NCBI GenBank assembly: GCA_003045895.1
Contig: PZPC01000007.1
Location: 1 to 64,000, forward strand
Length of the DNA stretch: 64,000 nt
From: Bacteroidota bacterium
GTDB taxonomy: Bacteria > Bacteroidota > Bacteroidia > Chitinophagales > Saprospiraceae
Reading direction: 5' to 3'
Part shown: piece after piece, positions 9,826 through 17,366 of the stretch
How positions within the stretch are numbered: position 1 is the stretch's first letter
How the letters are laid out: every line of letters begins with the position of its first letter
Notes under the pieces: model-generated
Databases searched by the model: none
The model's input: only the letters and a program-made list of their open reading frames with translations
What the model was told of the DNA's origin: nothing
Made by a program: the position numbers and the translations under genes

Positions 9826-10719
9826 ATGGCGCTTTTGGGGTCTTATTTTTGTTCTTGTTTGCGGCAGGCTACAGCTGCACAAAACGAAAAAGCACGTATA
9901 TTACGACTATTGAAAACACTTAAAAAATATTTCAAAAAGCGAAAGACAGCTATTAACAAACTAATAGCATGCCCCCGGCATACGTATACCCCCGAGACCT
10001 TTCACCAGTTGCGGGTAGAGCTAAAAAAAATGAATGCGCTACTGGATTTGGTTCATTTTTGCCAGCCCGATCTCCAGCAAAAGAAAACCTTTAAACCTTT
10101 CCGGGTCCTCTTTCGTCAGGCCGGAAAAGTAAGGGATTTGCAGGTAGAAGAAGCCATCCTCAAACAATACCTGGGTGACGCAGCGCTGCCGGATTATCGA
10201 ACGCATTTAACAGAACACCGCTTGCGGGAAGAAGCAGTCTATTTTTCGCTGCTCCACAAAAAACGGGGGCTCCGGCTGCAAAAAAAATACCGGTTGATTG
10301 CTGCTTTTCTCGCCCGGGTAAAGCGAAAAAAAGCCGTTCGCTATTTGAAAAAGAAGCAGTACAAGATCAAAAGCATGCTCGACCAGGGTGACGCACACCC
10401 CCCGCAATTGCACGCCCTCCGCAAAGCATTGAAGCAGTTCAATTACAACCACACCAGCGTGTTCGAAGGGCAGCACAACACCTGGGCTACTCACCTCGAC
10501 GCTTTAACAGTGCTCCTCGGCCAGTGGCACGATGCCCAGGTGATCCAGGAACACCTGGCTGAGGTAACCGCTAAAACAACGGGGCTAGACCCCGCCACCA
10601 TCAACCACCTGGAGAAAGTGAAGACCAACCTGGCGGCAGACCAGGATGCACTGTTCAACCAAATAAAAGAAGCGCTAACCCCAGCAAAAGCCTTTTTTAA
10701 CAAAAAATCACTACTTTAA
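9826..10719 (+). CDS. CHAD-domain protein
   Basis: 297 residues. From about residue 32 the protein is a helical, strongly basic CHAD domain, with KKYFKKRK near the start, the conserved H-Q-L-R-V-E-L-K-K-M segment near 60-70 and a second HALRKALKQF repeat near 200. CHAD domains are helical bundles that bind inorganic polyphosphate through basic residues and often accompany CYTH phosphatases. No CYTH gene is seen here. The first 30 residues (MALLGSYFCSC...) look atypical for the family, so translation may start downstream at a non-ATG codon near 9910. It is followed after 14 nt by a 45-codon ORF and converges on a PycTM-family gene. Function is inferred from the family only. Confidence 0.85.
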   Translation: MALLGSYFCSCLRQATAAQNEKARILRLLKTLKKYFKKRKTAINKLIACPRHTYTPETFHQLRVELKKMNALLDLVHFCQPDLQQKKTFKPFRVLFRQAGKVRDLQVEEAILKQYLGDAALPDYRTHLTEHRLREEAVYFSLLHKKRGLRLQKKYRLIAAFLARVKRKKAVRYLKKKQYKIKSMLDQGDAHPPQLHALRKALKQFNYNHTSVFEGQHNTWATHLDALTVLLGQWHDAQVIQEHLAEVTAKTTGLDPATINHLEKVKTNLAADQDALFNQIKEALTPAKAFFNKKSLL

Positions 10720-10733
10720 CAGCAGTACAGGAA

Positions 10734-10871
10734 ATGACCAACAGCCACAACGCGATCTTCTTCATTATGCTCACGGCCCTGTTGTCTAACCTGACCGCCA
10801 ATTTCGTCAGCCGCGAGTCCTTTTACAACTACCTCAGGGAGCAATACATCGATGAAGTCTTTAGAAGCTAG
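10734..10871 (+). CDS. 45-residue putative single-helix membrane micropeptide
   Basis: An ATG at 10734 opens 45 codons ending in TAG. The product has one hydrophobic stretch (residues 8-20, AIFFIMLTALLSN), then a polar tail with aromatic and acidic residues. It starts 14 nt after the CHAD stop codon on the same strand, and AGGA lies just upstream, so it may be co-translated. The next gene converges from the other strand 13 nt away. I do not recognise a family. Tight packing between two genes and a membrane-like composition argue for a real small gene, but a chance ORF is possible. Confidence 0.4.
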   Translation: MTNSHNAIFFIMLTALLSNLTANFVSRESFYNYLREQYIDEVFRS

Positions 10872-10884
10872 CCGAAAAGAAGCC

Positions 10885-11475
10885 CTACTGCAGGTAATTC
10901 AACAACAAAACCATCCCCGTAGCCAGTAAGGTGAGAAAAATCCCCAGTCGGAAAATCAAAAAGCTGCGCCGCATCAGCGTCATCTTTTCGCCCAGTCGCC
11001 GACCGATGTAGAAGAGGTCCAGCGACAAGTGATGGCGCACGGTGTGCTTGTCCTGGGTAGCCCGGTGCAGGTAGGCAAAGTACTCCTCCAGGGTCATGTC
11101 CTGGATCGTCCCGAAGAAAAAGGGGCTGGGCGGCATCCCCGGTGGCAGCTCATCGTTGAATTCCTCGAAGCCCTTGGGCACCAGCACCATCGTGGTCACG
11201 TAAATGGTCGCAAAACAAGTCACGGCCAAAAAGAACAGGGGCACAAAGAGCGTATAGGCGAAAATCACCTCCAGGTTGGAAATCGCCAGCGGTACCACAA
11301 ACGCGATCATCACCGCATTCAAACTGAGCAGCACATTGGCCTTGTTGTCGGCAATCGAAGTCAGCTCGATGTAGTTGCGCAGCGTAGTACGAATCACGTT
11401 CACCGTTTCCTTGGAAAAATCCAGGGGCAAGGAGGCGGTCTGCGCAGGTTCAGGCGGTAATTCCATAAAATTCAT
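10885..11475 (-). CDS. PycTM / DUF5706-family membrane protein
   Basis: 196 residues. The segment SIADNKANVLLSLNAVMI (about 41-58) is the hallmark of the DUF5706 family, known as the transmembrane effector of Pycsar antiphage systems (PycTM). Two hydrophobic helices follow (about 51-68 and 73-97) and a third sits at the C-terminus (about 173-194), with a cytoplasmic-looking helical middle. In Pycsar a uridylate or cytidylate cyclase makes cUMP or cCMP that triggers membrane disruption by this effector. No cyclase gene lies nearby; the neighbours are the CHAD gene and a GC-rich repeat element. It may be an orphan effector, a housekeeping relative, or be activated by a distant cyclase. Start is 11475, or 11466 (second Met). 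Confidence 0.75.
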   Translation of the reverse strand: MNFMELPPEPAQTASLPLDFSKETVNVIRTTLRNYIELTSIADNKANVLLSLNAVMIAFVVPLAISNLEVIFAYTLFVPLFFLAVTCFATIYVTTMVLVPKGFEEFNDELPPGMPPSPFFFGTIQDMTLEEYFAYLHRATQDKHTVRHHLSLDLFYIGRRLGEKMTLMRRSFLIFRLGIFLTLLATGMVLLLNYLQ

Positions 11476-11539
11476 CGTCAGGTTTACGCCAGCAAAGATA
11501 CTATTTTCCGCGGCCCGCTCGGGGCCTAAAAAAGGAACG

Positions 11540-11728
11540 TTGGCTTACTACCGGGGCGCCCCACCCCGCGCTTCCTCACGTCAGCGCGCGGCGTCGGGTC
11601 GTACGCAGCTCCCGTGGGTCGGCCCTGCGGGCGCCGCCTGCCGCGGCCTGCTCCAACCCCTGGCGCGAAGGGTGCCGAGGACCAACACGTGTCGGACACC
11701 TTGGAGGTGTCCGACACGCGTTGGTCCT
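11540..11728. repeat. GC-rich intergenic element ending in a long hairpin
   Basis: About 190 bp of very GC-rich sequence with CpG-rich words (GCGCGCGGCG, GGGCGCCGCC), unlike the flanking AT-richer intergenic DNA, with no credible ORF. Its right end is the 24-bp hairpin listed separately. The combination looks like a dispersed intergenic repeat of the REP/MITE kind. Whether it is multicopy cannot be seen in this window, where I find only one copy. Confidence 0.45.
11678..11728. repeat. 24-bp near-perfect hairpin with 3-nt loop
   Basis: Arms 11678-11701 and 11705-11728 are complementary at 23 of 24 positions around a TGG loop. The core is GTGTCGGACACC / GGTGTCCGACAC. The only mismatch pairs A11687 with C11719. 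No T run follows (TAATCC), so it is a poor intrinsic terminator, and it sits about 200 bp beyond the start of the PycTM-family gene. It looks like a mobile palindromic element or a structured RNA stem. Confidence 0.7.
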
Positions 11729-11786
11729 AATCCTTGTTCCCCGCTATTCCCCCGCTATTCGAAGAATATGTCTACGAATAAATATC

Positions 11787-11809
11787 CACCACAGTCTGTG
11801 ACTGTGGTG
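11787..11809. repeat. 10-bp perfect inverted repeat
   Basis: CACCACAGTC, loop TGT, then GACTGTGGTG. It is a second perfect hairpin in the 558-bp gap before the DUF1800 gene, 58 bp after the long hairpin. No T run follows. The rest of the gap (11729-12033) shows no gene I can support. Confidence 0.5.
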
Positions 11810-12033
11810 CCAGGCAACGCTGAAGACGTGGCAGGCAGCTACTATTCGCTCATCTCGTATTGAGCGTATGGTATCACGGATACAATCCCCGCTTTCCACA
11901 CCAATCCGAAAAATTATGACCATCCCCAGGCAACCTTTGTAGCAATTCATTACCATCATAAATATCCAGGGAAAGTTGCTAGATTTATTTCCGTCAAAAT
12001 ACTCAGCTGTAACCCCCTCCTAATCGTTTGCGC

Positions 12034-13683
12034 ATGAACCGAAGATCATTTCTACAAACCGCCCGCGCGGCCACTCCCCTGGCAGCCCCCAGCAGCAGCC
12101 TGGCTACCGCTACCAATACACTCAGCCCCTATACCGGCCCCTGGGACACCGCCCAGGCCGCCCACCTGCTCCGCAGGACGACCTTTGGCCCCAACCCGAC
12201 TCAGATTCGGCAGGCCGTGACCGATGGCCTCAGCGCTACCATTGGTGCCCTCTTTGCGCCGCAGCCCCTGCCACCGCCACCCGTGTACTACAACTACAGC
12301 AACGACCCCAACGCCGGACTGGGCGAAACGTGGGTCAACACGCCACCTCCCGTACCACCGCCACCAGGTCTTCTGGGTGCCCGTCGCCGCTCGCTCACGG
12401 CCTGGCAAATGGGGTTGTGCATGAACGGGGGCGTATCTATTCGCGAGAAGATGGTCTTGTTCTGGCACAATCATTTTGCCATCAGCGACATCAACAATGG
12501 CCAGTTCGGCTACCAGTACCTCCACATCCTGCGCACCCACGCCCTGGGCGACTTCCGCAGCATGGCCGAAGAAATCACCGTCTCGCCCGCCATGTTGCTC
12601 TACCTCAACGGCAACCAGAATACCCGGCAGGCACCCAACGAAAACTACGCCCGCGAGCTCCTCGAATTGTTCACCATCGGCCGCGGCCCGGTAGCGGCGC
12701 CCGGCGATTATACGTTCTACACCGAAGACGATGTGGTGGCCCTGGCCCGCGCCCTCACCGGCTGGGTCACCCGCACGCTCGCTACCGGCCAGGTGGCTGG
12801 TGTCTACGTCAACAACCGCCACGACCAGGAACAGAAGCAACTGTCGCACCGCTTCCACAACGCCATCATCAGCAATGCCGGCGACCAGGAGTACCGCGTG
12901 GTCATCGACCTCATCCTCCAGCAGGAAGAAGTCGCCCGCTACCTCAGCCGCCAACTGCACATCTGGTTCGTCGGTGCCCGCATCGACCCGGCGGTGGAGG
13001 CCAACATCATCGAGCCGATGGCCCAGCTCATCCTCGCCAATAACTACCAGATCCAGCCAGCCGTCGAAGCCCTCCTGGCCAGCGAATACTTCTTCCTGGC
13101 CACCAACCAGGGGTGTATGATCACCCACCCCATCGACTACCTGTTCAAGATCCTCAACACCTGCCTCGTCAGCAGCACGGCCCCGCTCCTGCCCCAGTAC
13201 CGCTTCTGGGACCAGCTCTACCAACTGGCCACCGACCAGGACATGGAACTCATGGGCCTGCCCTCCGTAGCTGGCTGGAAAGCCTTCTACCAGTCGCCCC
13301 AGTACGACGAGATCTGGATCAACTCCGTCACCCTCGTCAAGCGCCAGGAAACCAGCGACCGACTCGCCAATGGCCTCAACGTCTTTGGCTTCCGCTGGGA
13401 ACCCGACTTGCTGGCCTTCATCGCCGAGATCGACAACAACCTCGACCCCAACGCCCTGATCAGTGGTATCGCCACCTACCTCTTCGCCGAGCCCCTGGCC
13501 AGCAACCAGCTCAGCTTCCTCAAAGAAGTGCTTATTCCCGGCTTACCGGATTTTGAGTGGACGGTAGAATACAGTGAATACCTACAAGACCCTACGAACC
13601 CGGAGCTGCGGGACGCCGTCCTGACCAAGCTCCAATCCCTCTTCCGGACCTTGTTCAAAATGCCGGAATTCTACCTCATCTAA
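12034..13683 (+). CDS. DUF1800 domain protein, Tat-like signal
   Basis: 549 residues from the ATG at 12034. A TTG six bases upstream would only add two residues, and the ATG places a twin-arginine-like NRRSFLQTA at the extreme N-terminus. The body matches DUF1800: AHLLRRTTFG near 45-55, FWHNHFA near 146, NYARELLELFTIG near 206-218, ALTGW near 243, and HPIDYLFK near 369. DUF1800 proteins are exported proteins of unknown biochemistry, found next to DUF1501 proteins as here (55-bp gap to the next gene). The pair is probably co-transcribed. The proline-rich insert PPPVPPPPG near 109 is a linker. Confidence 0.9.
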   Translation: MNRRSFLQTARAATPLAAPSSSLATATNTLSPYTGPWDTAQAAHLLRRTTFGPNPTQIRQAVTDGLSATIGALFAPQPLPPPPVYYNYSNDPNAGLGETWVNTPPPVPPPPGLLGARRRSLTAWQMGLCMNGGVSIREKMVLFWHNHFAISDINNGQFGYQYLHILRTHALGDFRSMAEEITVSPAMLLYLNGNQNTRQAPNENYARELLELFTIGRGPVAAPGDYTFYTEDDVVALARALTGWVTRTLATGQVAGVYVNNRHDQEQKQLSHRFHNAIISNAGDQEYRVVIDLILQQEEVARYLSRQLHIWFVGARIDPAVEANIIEPMAQLILANNYQIQPAVEALLASEYFFLATNQGCMITHPIDYLFKILNTCLVSSTAPLLPQYRFWDQLYQLATDQDMELMGLPSVAGWKAFYQSPQYDEIWINSVTLVKRQETSDRLANGLNVFGFRWEPDLLAFIAEIDNNLDPNALISGIATYLFAEPLASNQLSFLKEVLIPGLPDFEWTVEYSEYLQDPTNPELRDAVLTKLQSLFRTLFKMPEFYLI

Positions 13684-13738
13684 CCCCTGGTCCACCATCA
13701 TTTCCTGACCGTTTACCGTCCTCCTTTACCGACAAAAA

Positions 13739-15307
13739 ATGCCCACCATGAAAAGAAGATCTTTCCTCAAAAATAGCTCCCTCCTCTCCGCACCCCTCTT
13801 ATTGGGTGGCGTGCCCGTTGCCGCCATCAGCGACAAGTCGTTCCTCAGCCTCCTCAACGGCACCAGCGACCGCGTGCTGGTCCTCATCCAACTCAACGGC
13901 GGCAACGACGGCCTCAACATGGTCATCCCCCGCGACCAGTACGACAACCTGGCGGCCGTGCGTGGCAACATACTGCTACCCGAAAACAGCCTCCTCAATA
14001 TTACCGACACCGTGGCCTTGCACAGTTCCCTCACCGGCATGCACGAGGTGTTCGACAACGGTCAGCTAAATATCGTGCAGAGCGTGGGCTACCCCAACCA
14101 GAACCGCTCCCACTTCCGCTCCCTCGACATCTGGCACACGGCCTCCGATGCCGACCAGTTTCTGGATACGGGCTGGCTGGGTCGCTATCTCGACACCCAG
14201 TTCCCCGGCTATCCGGCCAACTACCCTAACGAAGACTGCCCCGACCCCCTGGCCATGACCATCGGCTCGGTGGTCACGGAAACTTGCCAGGGCATGAGCG
14301 GCAATTTCAGCCTGGCCGTCGTGGACCCCGAGAATCTGAGCGCCCTGGCCGCGCCCGCCAACAACGAAGTCGCCGCTGGTTGCTACGGCAATCGCCTGGC
14401 CTTCCTCATCAACACCATCGAACAAACCAACGCCTACAACGAGGTCATCCAGGGCGCCAACGACAGCGGCGCCAACCTCTCCACCAAATACCCCGCCGAC
14501 AATGCCCTGGCCACCAAACTCAAGACGGTAGCCAAGCTCATCTCCGGTGGATTGGGTACCAAAATCTACGTCGTCAGCCTCGGCGGATTCGATACCCACG
14601 CCGACCAGGTTGTGGAAAACGACCCTACTACCGGCGAACACGCCGTGCTGATGCAAACCCTCGGCGACGCCATCTGTGCCTTCCAGGACGACCTCCGGCT
14701 CCTCGGCCTCGAAGAGCGGGTAGTGGGCATGACTTACTCCGAGTTCGGTCGCCGCATCCGCTCCAATGCCAGCCTGGGCACCGACCACGGCACCGCCGCG
14801 CCACTATTGGTTTTCGGATCCTGTGTCAACGCCGGCGTCATCGGTACGAACCCCGAAATAGCCCTCGATGTCGACAACCAGGAAGGCGTACCCATGCAGT
14901 ACGATTTCCGCTCGGTGTATGGCTCCGTACTGATGGATTGGTTCGGACTGGCAGCATCCACCGTCCGGGAAGTCCTCTACGAGGATTTTCAGCATATCCC
15001 CATCCTGAGAGATTGCAGCATCACGGCCACCTACGATCCCGCAGCGGCCGCTCCGGACCTCAAAATCTACCCCAACCCCTTTAACCAGACCACCACCCTG
15101 GAGCTGACCACGGGCAGCGAATGGGTCAAGATCAGCCTCTTCGACGTCATCGGCAACGAACTGCGGGTCGTCAGCAACCAGTCTTTCCCGGCGGGCCTGC
15201 ATCGCATTACGGTGGAAACCCACAGCTTGCCCGCAGGCACTTACTACTGCCGGGTTCAGACCAAAACTGGCCAGAAAACGGTACGGATGGTGAAGATGCG
15301 GGGGTAG
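13739..15307 (+). CDS. DUF1501 domain protein with T9SS sorting domain
   Basis: 522 residues. A Tat-like KRRSFLKNS begins at residue 5; the in-frame ATG at 13748 could be the true start. DUF1501 (sulfatase-superfamily-like) features are visible: LVLIQLNGGNDGLNMVIP near 45-62, SHFRSLDIWHTAS near 122, GGFDTHADQV near 281, YSEFGRR near 330 and DHGTAAPLLVFG near 347. From about residue 440 a T9SS type A sorting domain follows (IYPNPFNQT...PAGTYYCRV..KT...VKM). The protein is therefore probably carried to the surface together with its DUF1800 partner. Activity is not established for the family. Confidence 0.9.
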   Translation: MPTMKRRSFLKNSSLLSAPLLLGGVPVAAISDKSFLSLLNGTSDRVLVLIQLNGGNDGLNMVIPRDQYDNLAAVRGNILLPENSLLNITDTVALHSSLTGMHEVFDNGQLNIVQSVGYPNQNRSHFRSLDIWHTASDADQFLDTGWLGRYLDTQFPGYPANYPNEDCPDPLAMTIGSVVTETCQGMSGNFSLAVVDPENLSALAAPANNEVAAGCYGNRLAFLINTIEQTNAYNEVIQGANDSGANLSTKYPADNALATKLKTVAKLISGGLGTKIYVVSLGGFDTHADQVVENDPTTGEHAVLMQTLGDAICAFQDDLRLLGLEERVVGMTYSEFGRRIRSNASLGTDHGTAAPLLVFGSCVNAGVIGTNPEIALDVDNQEGVPMQYDFRSVYGSVLMDWFGLAASTVREVLYEDFQHIPILRDCSITATYDPAAAAPDLKIYPNPFNQTTTLELTTGSEWVKISLFDVIGNELRVVSNQSFPAGLHRITVETHSLPAGTYYCRVQTKTGQKTVRMVKMRG

Positions 15308-15656
15308 GTCTGCGGAGCTCCATGGAAAAAAAACCACAAAGGGGGAAAAACCAGAAAAACCACAAAGAAAACAAAGGACACAAAGCGCACAAAGGAAACA
15401 AAGAGGAATAGCAAACTCCCTATGTGCACTTTGTCACCTCCATGCCCTATGTGGTAAAAAAAAGATAGCCACTAAAGCACAAAAAGCACTAAATCCCACA
15501 AAAATTGTTTGGTGAAATTTCCGTGCCTTTCGTGCTTTTGTGGCTAAAAAAACCTTTGTGTTCTTTGTTATCTCGGTGCCCTTTGTGGTTAAAAACCTTT
15601 GTGGTTAAAACCTTTGTGGTTAAAAACCGCCCTGGTTGTTATCCTGCACCCCCATC
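15308..15656. repeat. Intergenic CACAAAG / CTTTGTG repeat region
   Basis: This 349-bp gap between DUF1501 and moeA has no supportable gene. Its left third repeats ACAAAG words (for example at 15332-15342 and several times to 15400). Its right third repeats the reverse complement, including three tandem copies of CCTTTGTGGTTAAAA(A) at 15580-15595, 15596-15610 and 15611-15626. The two halves can fold back on each other imperfectly. It sits between convergent genes, so a terminator or spacer role is possible. Confidence 0.7.
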
Positions 15657-16856
15657 CTACCGATACCCATAAATCGGAAAAACCTCCCCCACCCCAAAAT
15701 ATTCGCGGTCGGGCGGCAGCCGGATAAAAGCATCCGCGTTCAGAAGATTAGCCAGATCGCCGGAACCATTGCCCTGTTGGGGAAAGGCCAGGATACGCCC
15801 CTGGGCGTCGTAGGCAATTTTGACCTCTAAGAAATAAGTCAACGCCGGCTTGAAGCGCACTTCAGCTTGCAAAATGCCGTGCGGCAGCGGGGCAATGGTT
15901 TGCCCCAGCGATGCTTTCAGCCAGTCTTGCAGGTACACCTGCGTACACATGAAGGAGGAAACCGGATTGCCGGGCAGGGCAAAAACGGTGGTTTTGGTCA
16001 CCGGGTGGGTACCAAACCAGAGGGGTTTGCCGGGCCGTTGGGCGATGACGTGAAAATGCTTTTCCACCCCAATTTTCGCCAGGGCCGCTGGCAAAAAGTC
16101 GAACTTGCCTTTCGATACGCCGCCGCTTAATACCACCAGGTCGTAATCTGCTACAAAGGTGGTTAGGGCGCTTACGATCAAATCCTCGTCATCGGGCAGG
16201 TGGGCCGTAGCCACCGTGAGGCCCCAGTGGTTGAGGGTCGCCTGCAGGCGGTAGACGTTGCTGCGCCGAATTTGGTGGGCGGCCGGGGTTTCGTGTACTT
16301 CTACCAGCTCGTTACCCGTCGAGATGATGATGGTTTTCGGGAATCGCGCCACCTGAATGTCCGCCCGGCCGACGGACGCACCTACCCCTATTTCGCTGGC
16401 CGACAGCAAGGTACCCGCCGGAACCAGCAGTTCCCCGGCCTGCCGGTCTTGCCCCTGGGTGTGGATGTTTTGCCCTTGCTGGTAGGTTTCGTTGATGGTG
16501 GCCCGTCCGTTCTCGATGGTCACATCCTCGTACCGAATGATGGTGTCGCAGCCCCTGGGCAGCATGGCCCCCGTCATGATCTCGAGGCACTGCGTAGGGT
16601 CAGCCAATTCCGCCTCCGGATCCCCCGCCGCCACCACGCCGGCCACGACCAACTGCGCTTGCTGCACCGCCGTGGCGTAGTGCACTGCTATGCCATCCAT
16701 CGTCACCCGGTCGTAGGGCGGAAGCTCGCGGTCGCTGTGCCAGTCCTCCCGCAATATCCTGCCAATACCCTGGTGCAGGGGGATCGTTTCCGTACCGAAA
16801 TCCCGGGCCTGGTTTAAAACAATAGCGTAAGCATCACGTACAGAAAGCATAAGCAA
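15657..16856 (-). CDS. moeA: Molybdopterin molybdenumtransferase MoeA
   Basis: 399 residues, the normal MoeA length. Family motifs are clear: PPYDRVTMDGIAV near 47-58, EIMTGAMLPRGCDTIIRYED near 90-109, ISTGNELVE near 174, LSGGVSKGKFDF near 240 and FALPGNPVSSF near 289. MoeA inserts molybdate into adenylylated molybdopterin in the last step of molybdenum cofactor synthesis in the cytoplasm. The third codon (16850) is an alternative ATG. No other cofactor gene or molybdoenzyme is in the window, so this is a stand-alone copy. It is divergent from the Dabb lipoprotein gene. Confidence 0.95.
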   Translation of the reverse strand: MLMLSVRDAYAIVLNQARDFGTETIPLHQGIGRILREDWHSDRELPPYDRVTMDGIAVHYATAVQQAQLVVAGVVAAGDPEAELADPTQCLEIMTGAMLPRGCDTIIRYEDVTIENGRATINETYQQGQNIHTQGQDRQAGELLVPAGTLLSASEIGVGASVGRADIQVARFPKTIIISTGNELVEVHETPAAHQIRRSNVYRLQATLNHWGLTVATAHLPDDEDLIVSALTTFVADYDLVVLSGGVSKGKFDFLPAALAKIGVEKHFHVIAQRPGKPLWFGTHPVTKTTVFALPGNPVSSFMCTQVYLQDWLKASLGQTIAPLPHGILQAEVRFKPALTYFLEVKIAYDAQGRILAFPQQGNGSGDLANLLNADAFIRLPPDREYFGVGEVFPIYGYR

Positions 16857-16941
16857 AAATTTATTGGCATTGAATTAAAACGCGCGGAGCACGTATCTTA
16901 CCGGCGGAACCAAACGAATGCCCCCCTTTAATACCCGCATT

Positions 16942-17358
16942 ATGAGAATCACTGTCCTTTTCCTACTTCTAATCGGTATGTTACTGGGCGCCTGCCAGCC
17001 CGCCAGTGCCCCTGCAACCGCCACAATTCCAGCCGCCACGGCCACCACCGAACCGGCGGTACAACTCGTCCACCTGGTTTATTTCCAGCTCCAGGAAAAG
17101 GCACCTGTCGACAGCTTGATAACCACCCTCAAACAGTTGGCCCAAATACCGCTGGTGAAAAATTTCCGCATCGGCACCTTCGCCGACCTGGGCGACGAAA
17201 GAGCCCTCGCCACCTACGACGTGCTCCTGGAAATGGGCTTTACCGACGAGGCAGCCTACCGCGCTTACCAGCAACATCAACTGCACTTACAGGTGAAAGC
17301 CAAGCTCGGTGCTTACCTGGCGGGGCCGCCGGCCACTTATGACTATCGGGTGCGGTGA
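16942..17358 (+). CDS. Lipoprotein with Dabb (stress-responsive A/B barrel) domain
   Basis: 138 residues from the ATG at 16942 (an upstream ATG at 16918 adds eight residues). The N-terminus is a lipoprotein signal (MRITVLFLLLIGMLLGAC) with Cys at residue 18, followed by an Ala/Thr/Pro-rich linker. Residues about 42-132 form a Dabb domain: VHLVYFQLQEKA at the start, a central GDERALATYDVLLEMGF and a final LAGPPATYDY. Dabb domains are small dimeric barrels with varied or unknown roles. A degraded second copy lies at 18630-18905, on the far side of an AT-rich insert. Confidence 0.8.
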   Translation: MRITVLFLLLIGMLLGACQPASAPATATIPAATATTEPAVQLVHLVYFQLQEKAPVDSLITTLKQLAQIPLVKNFRIGTFADLGDERALATYDVLLEMGFTDEAAYRAYQQHQLHLQVKAKLGAYLAGPPATYDYRVR

Positions 17359-17366
17359 AATTATAG

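Noticed and set aside
9826-11475. A complete Pycsar antiphage system
   Set aside because: Only the PycTM-type effector is visible; the neighbouring CHAD domain is not a nucleotide cyclase.
11744-11959. 71-codon minus-strand frame in the gap before DUF1800
   Set aside because: It crosses a perfect hairpin, has no family features and no clear upstream signals; I treat the gap as non-coding.
12052-13224. 390-codon minus-strand frame inside the DUF1800 gene
   Set aside because: It is the antisense shadow of a GC-rich gene; the plus strand encodes a clear DUF1800 protein with family motifs.
15580-15626. CRISPR-like short tandem repeat
   Set aside because: The copies are directly adjacent with no spacers and only 15-16 bp long; no cas genes are present.
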